Part shown: positions 1 to 5,047 of the stretch, piece after piece
Layout: each line of letters begins with the position of its first letter
How positions within the stretch are numbered: position 1 is the first letter of the stretch
Source of the DNA: Bacillus phage Sole
Taxonomy: Viruses; Preplasmiviricota; Tectiliviricetes; Kalamavirales
Direction: 5' to 3' (one strand)
Length of the DNA: 14,444 bases
NCBI RefSeq assembly: GCF_018855805.1
Contig: NC_074561.1
The notes under the pieces: model-generated
Databases searched by the model: none
Told to the model about the DNA's origin: nothing
Seen by the model: the letters and a program-made list of their open reading frames with translations, nothing else
Position numbers and translations under genes: made by a program

Positions 1-60
1 TTTTTGGTTACCTGTGTCTATAATTCTTATACTCTCTATTGACATAATAATATTTTTGTG
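1..60. repeat. Left inverted terminal repeat (linear genome end)
   Basis: The reverse complement of the last 60 bases aligns to these 60 bases without gaps. The first 10 bases (TTTTTGGTTA) are identical, a second block TCTATTGAC (35-43) is identical, and about 42 of 60 positions match overall. In tectiviruses the ends carry a covalently bound terminal protein and act as replication origins, so the run of five T's is the likely initiation template. The 5' end itself cannot be proven from sequence, but the symmetry at both window edges argues that the genome is complete. Confidence 0.9.
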
Positions 61-162
61 AATTCTTATTCCATCTATAATTTTCACTCAAAAAAAGGGG
101 CGATGTGAGATACAAAAAAACGGGCATGAGTTATAGAGTTTATCGTGACAAAAAAATGCGCG

Positions 163-178
163 TGGATCGTGGGGAAGA
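163..178 (-). repeat. 16-bp element, copy 1 (non-coding, inverted)
   Basis: On the minus strand this reads TCTTCCCCACGATCCA, an exact match to 5152-5167 and a 15/16 match to 11068-11083. It lies in the non-coding control region between the left end and the first promoter, oriented opposite to the two coding copies. Its function is unknown. A protein-binding site, or an antisense RNA seed if this stretch is transcribed rightward, are both possible. Confidence 0.6.
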
Positions 179-194
179 CGAAAGGAGGGGAAAA

Positions 195-208
195 CGAACA
201 TTCGTTCT
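195..208. promoter_or_regulatory. LexA-box-like site upstream of P1
   Basis: CGAACATTCGTTCT matches the Bacillus LexA consensus CGAAC-RNRY-GTTYG at about 12 of 14 positions. It lies about 40 bp upstream of the P1 -35. In GIL01 more than one LexA site is used at the early promoter, so this could be an auxiliary box. Confidence 0.45.
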
Positions 209-249
209 GTTCCGATGTCAGAAAACCGTCTATATGTTCGTGTGCTCTA

Positions 250-278
250 TTGAAAATACGCCCGTGTGTTCGTATAAT
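250..278 (+). promoter_or_regulatory. Early promoter P1 (sigma-A type)
   Basis: TTGAAA (250-255) and a perfect TATAAT (273-278) are separated by 17 bp. The spacer is filled by a LexA-like box (259-272), so repressor binding would directly block RNA polymerase. Position and arrangement match the LexA-controlled early promoter known from GIL01. Confidence 0.75.
259..272. promoter_or_regulatory. LexA-box-like operator inside P1
   Basis: CGCCCGTGTGTTCG keeps one intact half-site (GTTCG) and a degenerate other half, about 12 of 14 consensus positions. It sits exactly between the -35 and -10 of P1. A weak box that needs a helper to hold LexA would fit the gp7-assisted LexA binding described for GIL01; this is inference. 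Confidence 0.55.
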
Positions 279-307
279 AGAAAGTAGGTAATACTTGGTT
301 AAACAGG

Positions 308-337
308 TTGACATTACTATAAAACAGGTTTTATAAT
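308..337 (+). promoter_or_regulatory. Early promoter P2 (sigma-A type)
   Basis: Consensus TTGACA (308-313) and TATAAT (332-337) are separated by 18 bp, about 60 bp upstream of the first gene. No LexA box overlaps it, so it may run constitutively during lysogeny. The 9-bp direct repeat AAACAGGTT at 301-309 and 322-330 (21 bp apart, two helical turns) overlaps and follows the -35 and could be an operator, possibly for the first gene product. Confidence 0.75.
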
Positions 338-396
338 ATGAATGTAACTGAATCAAGTTGAAAACAACCGAAATGAACTGAAAGTAGGTGAATCTT

Positions 397-567
397 TTGT
401 CGGAACAATATTACACGATAAAAGAAGTCGCAACACAACTAAAGGTATCTGAGAGAACTGTACACAATTGGATTAAAAAGGAGCAATTAGCTTCTTATAA
501 AGTGGGTCGGTTAACTCGCATATCTGAAGAACAGTTGAAAGCCTATTTGGAGAAGGAAAAACAGTAA
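397..567 (+). CDS. Small excisionase/MerR-type HTH DNA-binding protein (gp1-like)
   Basis: A 56-residue protein that is easy to miss because it starts with TTG. The start is set by AGGTG at 386-390, six bases upstream, and nothing else in frame has a ribosome site. Residues 5-50 form a helix-turn-helix of the HTH_17/excisionase class: [20 protein letters not shown], then a wing with [13 protein letters not shown]. The protein is essentially only this DNA-binding domain. As the first gene behind P1/P2 it corresponds in position to GIL01 gp1. A role in controlling the early promoters through the repeats around 301-330 is inferred, not shown. Confidence 0.85.
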   Translation: MSEQYYTIKEVATQLKVSERTVHNWIKKEQLASYKVGRLTRISEEQLKAYLEKEKQ

Positions 568-589
568 AAGAAAAAGGGGATATTTGACG

Positions 590-928
590 ATGAATAATGT
601 TACTCTAGTTGGACGTTTAACAAAAGACCCAGATTTGCGTTATACACCGAATGGTGTGGCGGTGGCAACTTTTACGTTAGCCGTACCACATAAGTATGTG
701 GATAATGCAGGTAATAGAGGTTCTAATTTTATCAATTGCGTTATTTGGAGAAAGCAAGCTGAAAATATGGCGAATTACATTAAGAAAGGTCATCGTGTCG
801 GAGTCAGTGGAGAGATTCAGTCACGTAACTATGAGAACCAAAATAATGAAAGAGTATATGTAACAGAGGTTCTTGCTGAAAATGTTACATTCTTAGATAA
901 ACCGCAAACAAACAACGGAAACAATTGA
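590..928 (+). CDS. ssb: Single-stranded DNA-binding protein (OB-fold SSB)
   Basis: Protects ssDNA during replication. The product is 112 residues and begins [20 protein letters not shown], the standard bacterial SSB start. It continues with [18 protein letters not shown] and an [18 protein letters not shown] strand typical of the OB fold. I chose ATG 590 (AGGGG about 10 bases upstream) over an in-frame TTG at 584 because all SSBs begin at this point. It is shorter than host SSB (about 170 residues): the tail after the OB fold is only [11 protein letters not shown], lacking the acidic DDDIPF-like tip that recruits partners. It lies in the replication operon ahead of terminal protein and polymerase. 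Protein-primed replication displaces long single strands, so an SSB is expected here. Confidence 0.93.
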   Translation: MNNVTLVGRLTKDPDLRYTPNGVAVATFTLAVPHKYVDNAGNRGSNFINCVIWRKQAENMANYIKKGHRVGVSGEIQSRNYENQNNERVYVTEVLAENVTFLDKPQTNNGNN

Positions 929-942
929 TAGGAGGAAAACTT

Positions 943-1128
943 GTGGACAAGCCATTACAAAGAAAACGTTTTGTGCTCGAAAATGGAGAGCGTACTTTAG
1001 TTTTTGAAGAAAAGGATAATGGGTTATATTCTATATCTGAAGGTTTGGAACAAAATTATCATGTTGTTTCTATATCAAGAAGTGAGTTTTTAGTTGCGTT
1101 CGAAATGTTGATAGGTGATGTTTTATAG
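943..1128 (+). CDS. Hypothetical small early protein
   Basis: A 61-residue protein of no family I recognise. I place the start at GTG 943 because AGGAGG (930-935) lies 7 bases upstream; an in-frame TTG at 925 would put that ribosome site inside the gene. It is mixed alpha/beta in character with a basic N terminus (KPLQRKRF) and no membrane segment or cysteine. It follows ssb by 14 bases. Its stop codon lies 5 bases before the hairpin system that precedes the terminal protein gene, so its translation may affect folding there. Confidence 0.75.
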   Translation: MDKPLQRKRFVLENGERTLVFEEKDNGLYSISEGLEQNYHVVSISRSEFLVAFEMLIGDVL

Positions 1129-1133
1129 TTTAG

Positions 1134-1177
1134 TAAGATGGGGTGATTATTCACCTCTCTTATTTATAAGAAGGTGG
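1134..1177 (+). promoter_or_regulatory. Mutually exclusive hairpins masking the terminal protein ribosome site
   Basis: Two alternative RNA stems share one strand. Stem A pairs 1134-1146 with 1151-1162 (12 pairs, one bulged T, loop TTAT). Stem B pairs 1152-1162 with 1167-1176 (10 pairs, one bulged C, loop TTTA, plus a possible U-G closing pair) and contains AAGGTGG, the Shine-Dalgarno of the gene starting at 1186. Only one stem can form at a time. A leaves the ribosome site free; B hides it. No U-run follows stem A, so a translational rather than a terminating switch is more likely. The structure is seen in the sequence; regulation is inferred. Confidence 0.6.
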
Positions 1178-1185
1178 TGTTCATC

Positions 1186-1923
1186 ATGGCTAAAAAACGT
1201 ATAAAGAAGAAGTTAGAAAAGAAAAAGAAAATAAGTTTATTACTATCTGATTCTAGTGTTTCGAAAAAAGAAACAAAGCGTTTAAAGGGTCGTGAATTAG
1301 ATGTAGTTTACAAACAAGTAAATCAAAGGGTAAAGAATAGAGAAAGAGCAAGAGCTATATCAGCAGAAGCAAAAAGGTGGGGGCTTTCACCTACTAAATT
1401 TAATTCTTGGAAAAAGCTACTTCCCGAAATTGAACGTAGAAAGAAAGAGATCGCTAGGGAAGAGAAGAGAGAAGAACAAAGACGGAAGAGAGCAGAAAGA
1501 AATAAAGGAAAGGCTCTATATGTTTTTTGGACCGATACACAAGGTCATTCATTAGAAGAGTGGGATAGACAGAGAGACCAGGTAGAACATATCTATAGTG
1601 TTCATGGTGAGGAAGGTCTTAGAAGTCATATTAAATCGACTATACATGATAGATTAGGTATTCCGACAGGGGCTTGTGATGCACCACAAATTGTTGATGA
1701 TAAGTCACAAATCGAATTAACTAACTATTATTACGCTGATGGATGGCGTGAAGTGTATAGCGGAAAATGTAGATATTGGCTACCTATTTTGAAATTGATT
1801 GCTACTATGATGACGGCTTTATATAAACCGGAAGATAAGTTACAGTTCGTTCTTGATTTAGCAGCGGAAGTTGATTATTTCAGTAATGAATTTGCGGAGA
1901 GAATACACGGTCTTATTTATTAA
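1186..1923 (+). CDS. Genome terminal protein (replication primer)
   Basis: Inferred to be the protein linked to the 5' ends that supplies a tyrosine hydroxyl to prime DNA synthesis. It is 245 residues, directly upstream of the protein-primed polymerase, as in Bam35 where ORF4 is the terminal protein. The N-terminal 110 residues are extremely basic and helical (KKRIKKKLEKKKKI; then EIERRKKEIAREEKREEQRR), suited to DNA binding. The C-terminal half is rich in tyrosine. Bam35 primes from a tyrosine near position 194, so Tyr191 and Tyr197 here are the first candidates. ATG 1186 was chosen over an upstream in-frame start at 1174 because AAGGTGG (1171-1177) is correctly spaced. That ribosome site lies in a switchable hairpin. 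Confidence 0.82.
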   Translation: MAKKRIKKKLEKKKKISLLLSDSSVSKKETKRLKGRELDVVYKQVNQRVKNRERARAISAEAKRWGLSPTKFNSWKKLLPEIERRKKEIAREEKREEQRRKRAERNKGKALYVFWTDTQGHSLEEWDRQRDQVEHIYSVHGEEGLRSHIKSTIHDRLGIPTGACDAPQIVDDKSQIELTNYYYADGWREVYSGKCRYWLPILKLIATMMTALYKPEDKLQFVLDLAAEVDYFSNEFAERIHGLIY

Positions 1924-1936
1924 GGAGGTTTTCAAA

Positions 1937-3961
1937 GTGTCACAAAAAAGACAAAAAGAAAGTGACAAGCCTTTTAAACTTGTCACACTTGACGTTGAAA
2001 CCCGCGGAAGATTTGGAGAGGTCTTCCATATCGGGATATTTGACGGTGAATCGTTTCTTCACTCTACTGACGTTAGTTTCATATTAACACACTTAAAGTC
2101 ACTACTTCAAGACTATGAATTGCATATATACACTCATTTTTTAGATTTCGATTTATCAAAGATATTACAACATTTATTAGATATAGATAGAATTGATTTC
2201 AATGATTCATTATTCATAAACAATAGGGTCGTAAAATTCACAACTAATAACGGAATGGTCTTTCACGATTCTTATAAAATGCTATTAGGTTCATTAGAAA
2301 GTTTGTGTGAAGATTTCGGGTTGTCTATTGATAATAGTAAAGTTAATTTAGAAAAGTATATGAAGGAAAATGGTTATAAGGACAAAGAAGACTTTTTCAA
2401 AAGAGTTCCAGCCGACGACCCTGTTTTAATTCATTATTTAGAAATGGATTGTAAATCACTTTATTATATTTTGATGGAAGTAATTCATTTAGTTGGATTA
2501 CCTGACAAGGTTTTTGCAAGTTGTCCGACTGTTGCTTCTCTAGCTAAAAACTTTTTTCAACACTTCTTTAAAGATGATTATAAGAAAGCTATTTCTACTA
2601 ATTACTTTGGAGCAGAGGGAGAGTATTTAGAACAACAAGTGAGAGCGGGTTACCACGGCGGAAGAACTGAAGTATACAAACCGATAGCGGAAGATGTTTA
2701 CCATTATGATGTAGTAAGTATGTATCCGTCTATTATGAAAGAAATGGACATTCCGTATGGTCGTTATACGATTCATCGTAAAAACGATAGAGTAAAACCA
2801 AAAACAGTTTATATGAGTCACAAGTTATCCGGTGGGAAAAACGGGGCAGGTTTCGCACTTGTGAAATTGTTTGTACCGGAAGATTTAAACATACCACCAT
2901 TACCATTTAAATTCTCTAGAAAACTACTATTTCCAACAGGTTATTTATGGGGTGTTTGGTCATTCGAAGAATTGAAAATGGCGGAATCATTTGGGGTAGT
3001 GATAGAGGACATGCAAGAAGTTTATTTTTGGGCGAAGAAAGATAAATTATTTAAAGGATATATAGAATACTTCGAAAAGCTAAAGCAAGGAAGTACAGGC
3101 GGAAAAAGAGCAGTCGCTAAACTTATGCAAACGGCACTTTACGGGCGTTTTGCTATGAGAAGGATTCAAACATCTTATTGTAATGTAGAAGAAGAAGAGA
3201 AAAGAAAATTAGAAGGTTCTATATATGTAAAAAAACAATATACGAAATTTAAAGGTTCGGAACAAGAATACATCATGTATAAGAGTATTTCGCAATCAAA
3301 AACAATTCAACCTCATATATCAGCTTATATAACAAGTTATGCGAGAGTGAAGTTATATAAAGATTTAATGGAAGAAAAGGCAAACGGTGCGGAAATTTAT
3401 TACACGGATACAGACGCGATTGTGACAAGTAAAGAAATGAATCCCGCGAAAGTTGGTAATGAATACGGGAAATGGTTACCGGAAGGTAAAATCAGCAGAG
3501 GGATCTATTTGCAAGAAAAGATGTATTCAGAATTAGGAATCAAATGGAACGAGTTAGAACAAATACATGAATTCTATGAAAAGACTAAAGCCAAAGGCGT
3601 TATCAAGGACGCTAGGGAATTAGATTATAAGCAATTTGAAGAGTTTTATATGTCTTTAATAGATGGGGAAAAGAAAATCAAATTGTATGATAGTTATGTG
3701 AGAAGAGCGTCCTTAGGTTATATATTGAATGGTAATAAGGATATAGAAGCAACGGTTTCAGAATCGAAACATATCGCTTTAAAAAGAAGAAAGAAACGTT
3801 TGATAGATTATATAAGAAACATTAGTATTCCGCATCACTTCGAGTCTTACGATGCAAAAACACCGCGTTATTGGGCTGATGAAGAATTAGAAAACGAAAT
3901 GTGGAAACTAGCTAAATTCCACGATACACCGACAGGTAGTTATGAAGGTGATGTTTCATGA
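1937..3961 (+). CDS. Protein-primed family B DNA polymerase
   Basis: Replicates the linear genome from both ends with the terminal protein. It has 674 residues, starting at GTG 1937 with AAGGAGG 8 bases upstream (other in-frame starts lie inside the terminal protein gene). Visible motifs: Exo I TLDVET (Asp19, Glu21), Exo II HFLDFD (about 67-72), Exo III HYLEMD (Tyr167, Asp171), motif A YDVVSMYPS (Asp258), motif B KLMQTALYG (Lys395-Gly403) and motif C YYTDTDA (Asp491, Asp493). Together these are the phi29/Bam35-type proofreading and polymerising sites. The usual Exo II asparagine is Phe68 here, and motif B has Thr where phi29 has Asn. The gene lies 13 bases after the terminal protein gene and overlaps the next gene by ATGA. 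Confidence 0.96.
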   Translation: MSQKRQKESDKPFKLVTLDVETRGRFGEVFHIGIFDGESFLHSTDVSFILTHLKSLLQDYELHIYTHFLDFDLSKILQHLLDIDRIDFNDSLFINNRVVKFTTNNGMVFHDSYKMLLGSLESLCEDFGLSIDNSKVNLEKYMKENGYKDKEDFFKRVPADDPVLIHYLEMDCKSLYYILMEVIHLVGLPDKVFASCPTVASLAKNFFQHFFKDDYKKAISTNYFGAEGEYLEQQVRAGYHGGRTEVYKPIAEDVYHYDVVSMYPSIMKEMDIPYGRYTIHRKNDRVKPKTVYMSHKLSGGKNGAGFALVKLFVPEDLNIPPLPFKFSRKLLFPTGYLWGVWSFEELKMAESFGVVIEDMQEVYFWAKKDKLFKGYIEYFEKLKQGSTGGKRAVAKLMQTALYGRFAMRRIQTSYCNVEEEEKRKLEGSIYVKKQYTKFKGSEQEYIMYKSISQSKTIQPHISAYITSYARVKLYKDLMEEKANGAEIYYTDTDAIVTSKEMNPAKVGNEYGKWLPEGKISRGIYLQEKMYSELGIKWNELEQIHEFYEKTKAKGVIKDARELDYKQFEEFYMSLIDGEKKIKLYDSYVRRASLGYILNGNKDIEATVSESKHIALKRRKKRLIDYIRNISIPHHFESYDAKTPRYWADEELENEMWKLAKFHDTPTGSYEGDVS

Positions 3962-4176
3962 GGATTCAAAGTCACACTTGTAATGAGATATTAAAGATTG
4001 ATATGTCATTAGAAAAAGAGGACAAGCACGCGATTATTGAAAAGTTTGAGAAACAAGGTTTTACAAATGTTCATAAACTTTCATACAAGCGTGGTAGTGG
4101 GGAAAAAAGAGCGCAATTAACTTTCTTAAAGTCACACCAAGTAGAAGAAATTAAGGGGGATAATTATGTTGAGTAA
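3958..4176 (+). CDS. Hypothetical small basic early protein
   Basis: 72 residues, no family recognised. It starts at an ATG overlapping the polymerase stop (ATGA), with AAGGTGATG just upstream, so it is probably translationally coupled. The sequence is charged (DMSLEKEDKHAIIEKFEKQG, then a basic strand-like KLSYKRGSGEKRAQLTF), suggesting a small alpha/beta domain without membrane segments. It overlaps the LexA-like gene by 11 bases. In Bam35 and GIL01, as I recall them, the LexA-like gene directly follows the polymerase, so this gene may be an insertion specific to part of the group. Confidence 0.75.
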   Translation: MRIQSHTCNEILKIDMSLEKEDKHAIIEKFEKQGFTNVHKLSYKRGSGEKRAQLTFLKSHQVEEIKGDNYVE

Positions 4177-4366
4177 GAGAGAAGAAGAAGTGATGGAATG
4201 CATTGAGGATTATATGATTGAGTTTGGTTTTGCACCTTCTGTGCGTGATTTGGGGTCTCGTTTGTACGTTAGTTATCAGACGGCACACCGTTATTTGTTA
4301 CAATTAGAAACGAAAGGAAAGATTAAACGGTCTCACCATAAATCACGTTCAATTCAAATTTGTTGA
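4166..4366 (+). CDS. LexA-like DNA-binding regulator (gp6-like)
   Basis: A 66-residue protein consisting only of a LexA-type winged helix: LSKREEEVMECIEDYMIEFG, then APSVRDLGSRLYVSYQTAHRYL and LETKGKIKRSHHKSRSIQI. This follows host LexA closely through the wing, but the autocleavage peptidase domain is absent, so RecA cannot inactivate it by cleavage. In GIL01 the equivalent protein, a LexA homologue, activates the late promoter P3. The palindrome at 4525-4538 ahead of P3 here is a plausible target. The start ATG 4166 has AAGGGGG 6-7 bases upstream and overlaps the preceding gene. Confidence 0.92.
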   Translation: MLSKREEEVMECIEDYMIEFGFAPSVRDLGSRLYVSYQTAHRYLLQLETKGKIKRSHHKSRSIQIC

Positions 4367-4380
4367 AAGGGGTGTGACAA

Positions 4381-4491
4381 TTGAAAGATAAGATACATGA
4401 ATTGATTATTGAGTTATTGCAAATGGACAAGTCTGTTGTATCGAAAGAGTTTATTGTTAAAAGATTGTTAGAAATAGAGAAAGAAGGCTAG
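4381..4491 (+). CDS. 36-residue gp7-like protein (putative LexA co-repressor)
   Basis: Starts at TTG 4381, with AAGGGG about 8 bases upstream, and ends at the TAG inside the terminator stem. The product begins MKDKIHELIIELLQMDKSVV and continues with FIVKRLLEIEKEG: two short amphipathic helices with no DNA-binding motif. It sits where GIL01 encodes gp7, a roughly 50-residue protein that binds host LexA and strengthens its hold on phage operators. I base the match on position, size and helical character only. The start region contains TGTGACAATTG, the same 11 bases as one arm of the P3 palindrome. Confidence 0.7.
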   Translation: MKDKIHELIIELLQMDKSVVSKEFIVKRLLEIEKEG

Positions 4492-4514
4492 CGGACAAGC
4501 TAGTCTTTTTTTTT
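4485..4514 (+). terminator. Intrinsic terminator of the early operon
   Basis: AGGCTAGC (4485-4492) pairs with GCTAGTCT (4499-4506) around a GGACAA loop, followed by nine T's. The stem overlaps the last two codons and stop of the gp7-like gene, so ribosomes finishing that gene could disturb it. It separates early from late transcription. Confidence 0.9.
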
Positions 4515-4524
4515 ATGCAAAAAT

Positions 4525-4538
4525 GTGACAATTGTCAC
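4525..4538. promoter_or_regulatory. Perfect 14-bp palindrome upstream of the late promoter
   Basis: GTGACAATTGTCAC is fully self-complementary and lies just upstream of the P3 -35, the position of an activator site. GIL01 gp6 activates P3 from upstream, so I propose this as the binding site of the gp6-like protein. Host proteins could also bind it. Confidence 0.6.
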
Positions 4539-4539
4539 G

Positions 4540-4569
4540 TTACACAGGAACGTCCGTTCGTATTATAGT
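4540..4569 (+). promoter_or_regulatory. Late promoter (P3-like)
   Basis: A weak -35 (TTACAC, 4540-4545) and a -10 TATAGT (4564-4569) with an 18-bp spacer, or TATTAT at 4561-4566. A poor -35 fits a promoter that needs an activator. It is flanked by two LexA-like boxes and the palindrome, and is the only plausible promoter before the run of late genes. Confidence 0.6.
4547..4560. promoter_or_regulatory. LexA box within the late promoter
   Basis: GGAACGTCCGTTCG matches the Bacillus LexA consensus at about 12 of 14 positions. It lies in the spacer between the -35 and -10 of P3, where bound LexA would block RNA polymerase. Confidence 0.65.
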
Positions 4570-4579
4570 ATACATATAG

Positions 4580-4593
4580 CGAACAAACATTCG
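4580..4593. promoter_or_regulatory. LexA box downstream of the late promoter -10
   Basis: CGAACAAACATTCG matches the Bacillus LexA consensus at 13 of 14 positions, the best box in the window. It covers roughly +5 to +18 of the late transcript. Together with the upstream box it brackets the -10, giving tight SOS-responsive repression. Confidence 0.75.
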
Positions 4594-4609
4594 ATAAGGG
4601 GTGTGACAT

Positions 4610-5047
4610 ATGGAAAGAAGAAAAGCATGTGAAGATGAACTGAAAGCATTAGAGGAAGAACATGAACGCGTACCATTTTTAAAAACAATGGGTATGGGTA
4701 AAACTTTCTTGTCAATAAATAATCTCCAATTCTTTGCCAAAAAGAAGGAAGAGGAAGAAGAGGAAGAGTTTGAAGAGGTTGAGGAAGAGGAAGAAGAGGA
4801 AGACGAAAAACCGAAACCAAAACGTAAACCAAAATCAAAAAGTGAGGAGGATGCACCACAATGGGCAAAGACATTCATGTCGACGATACAGGAAGTAATA
4901 AAGCCGAAGGAACAGGAAGCGGGGGCGCAAAAGGTACCAGTACCACCGAAACCAAAAGTCGAGGAAGAGGAAGAACCGGAAGTGGAGGAACTGGAGGAAG
5001 AGGACAACAAACCGAAGAAGAAAAGCTTCCTAAGTTGGTTCCTGTAG
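4610..5047 (+). CDS. Acidic late protein with LQFFA motif (putative assembly/scaffold-like)
   Basis: First late gene, 145 residues, with AAGGGG 9 bases upstream of ATG 4610. Near the N terminus it has INNLQFFAKK (LQFFA at 39-43), a short motif common at the N termini of scaffold or capsid-associated proteins of Gram-positive tailed phages. Then follow poly-Glu tracts (residues 47-65), a KPKPKRKPKSK basic stretch, a second acidic/proline region and a hydrophobic end KKSFLSWFL. It looks mostly disordered, with a short amphipathic C terminus that could touch membrane or capsid. No enzymatic domain is visible. The last 187 bases overlap the next gene in another frame. A scaffolding role is a guess. 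Confidence 0.72.
   Translation: MERRKACEDELKALEEEHERVPFLKTMGMGKTFLSINNLQFFAKKKEEEEEEEFEEVEEEEEEEDEKPKPKRKPKSKSEEDAPQWAKTFMSTIQEVIKPKEQEAGAQKVPVPPKPKVEEEEEPEVEELEEEDNKPKKKSFLSWFL
4741..4806 (+). repeat. GAA/GAG low-complexity purine tract
   Basis: Nearly uninterrupted GAA/GAG triplets encode the poly-glutamate segment of the first late gene. Such tracts change length by slippage, so length variation among relatives would be expected here. Confidence 0.8.

Noticed and set aside
39-81. Possible promoter in the left terminal repeat (TTGACA at 39-44, TATAAT at 76-81)
   Set aside because: The elements are about 31 bp apart, too far for a sigma-A promoter. Transcription here remains possible but is not supported by these elements.
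105-287. Rightward 60-codon open frame in the left control region
   Set aside because: It runs through promoter P1 and the LexA-like boxes, has no ribosome site, and its residue composition is not protein-like; the GGAGG at 184-188 has no suitable start codon after it.
84-356. Leftward 90-codon open frame over the left control region
   Set aside because: It would read backward through both early promoters and lacks a ribosome site; all other genes run rightward.
4738-4744. Possible slippery site C-AAA-AAG for -1 frameshifting in the first late gene
   Set aside because: The heptamer is not a canonical slippery site and the -1 frame downstream meets stops before 4861, so no fusion product could result.
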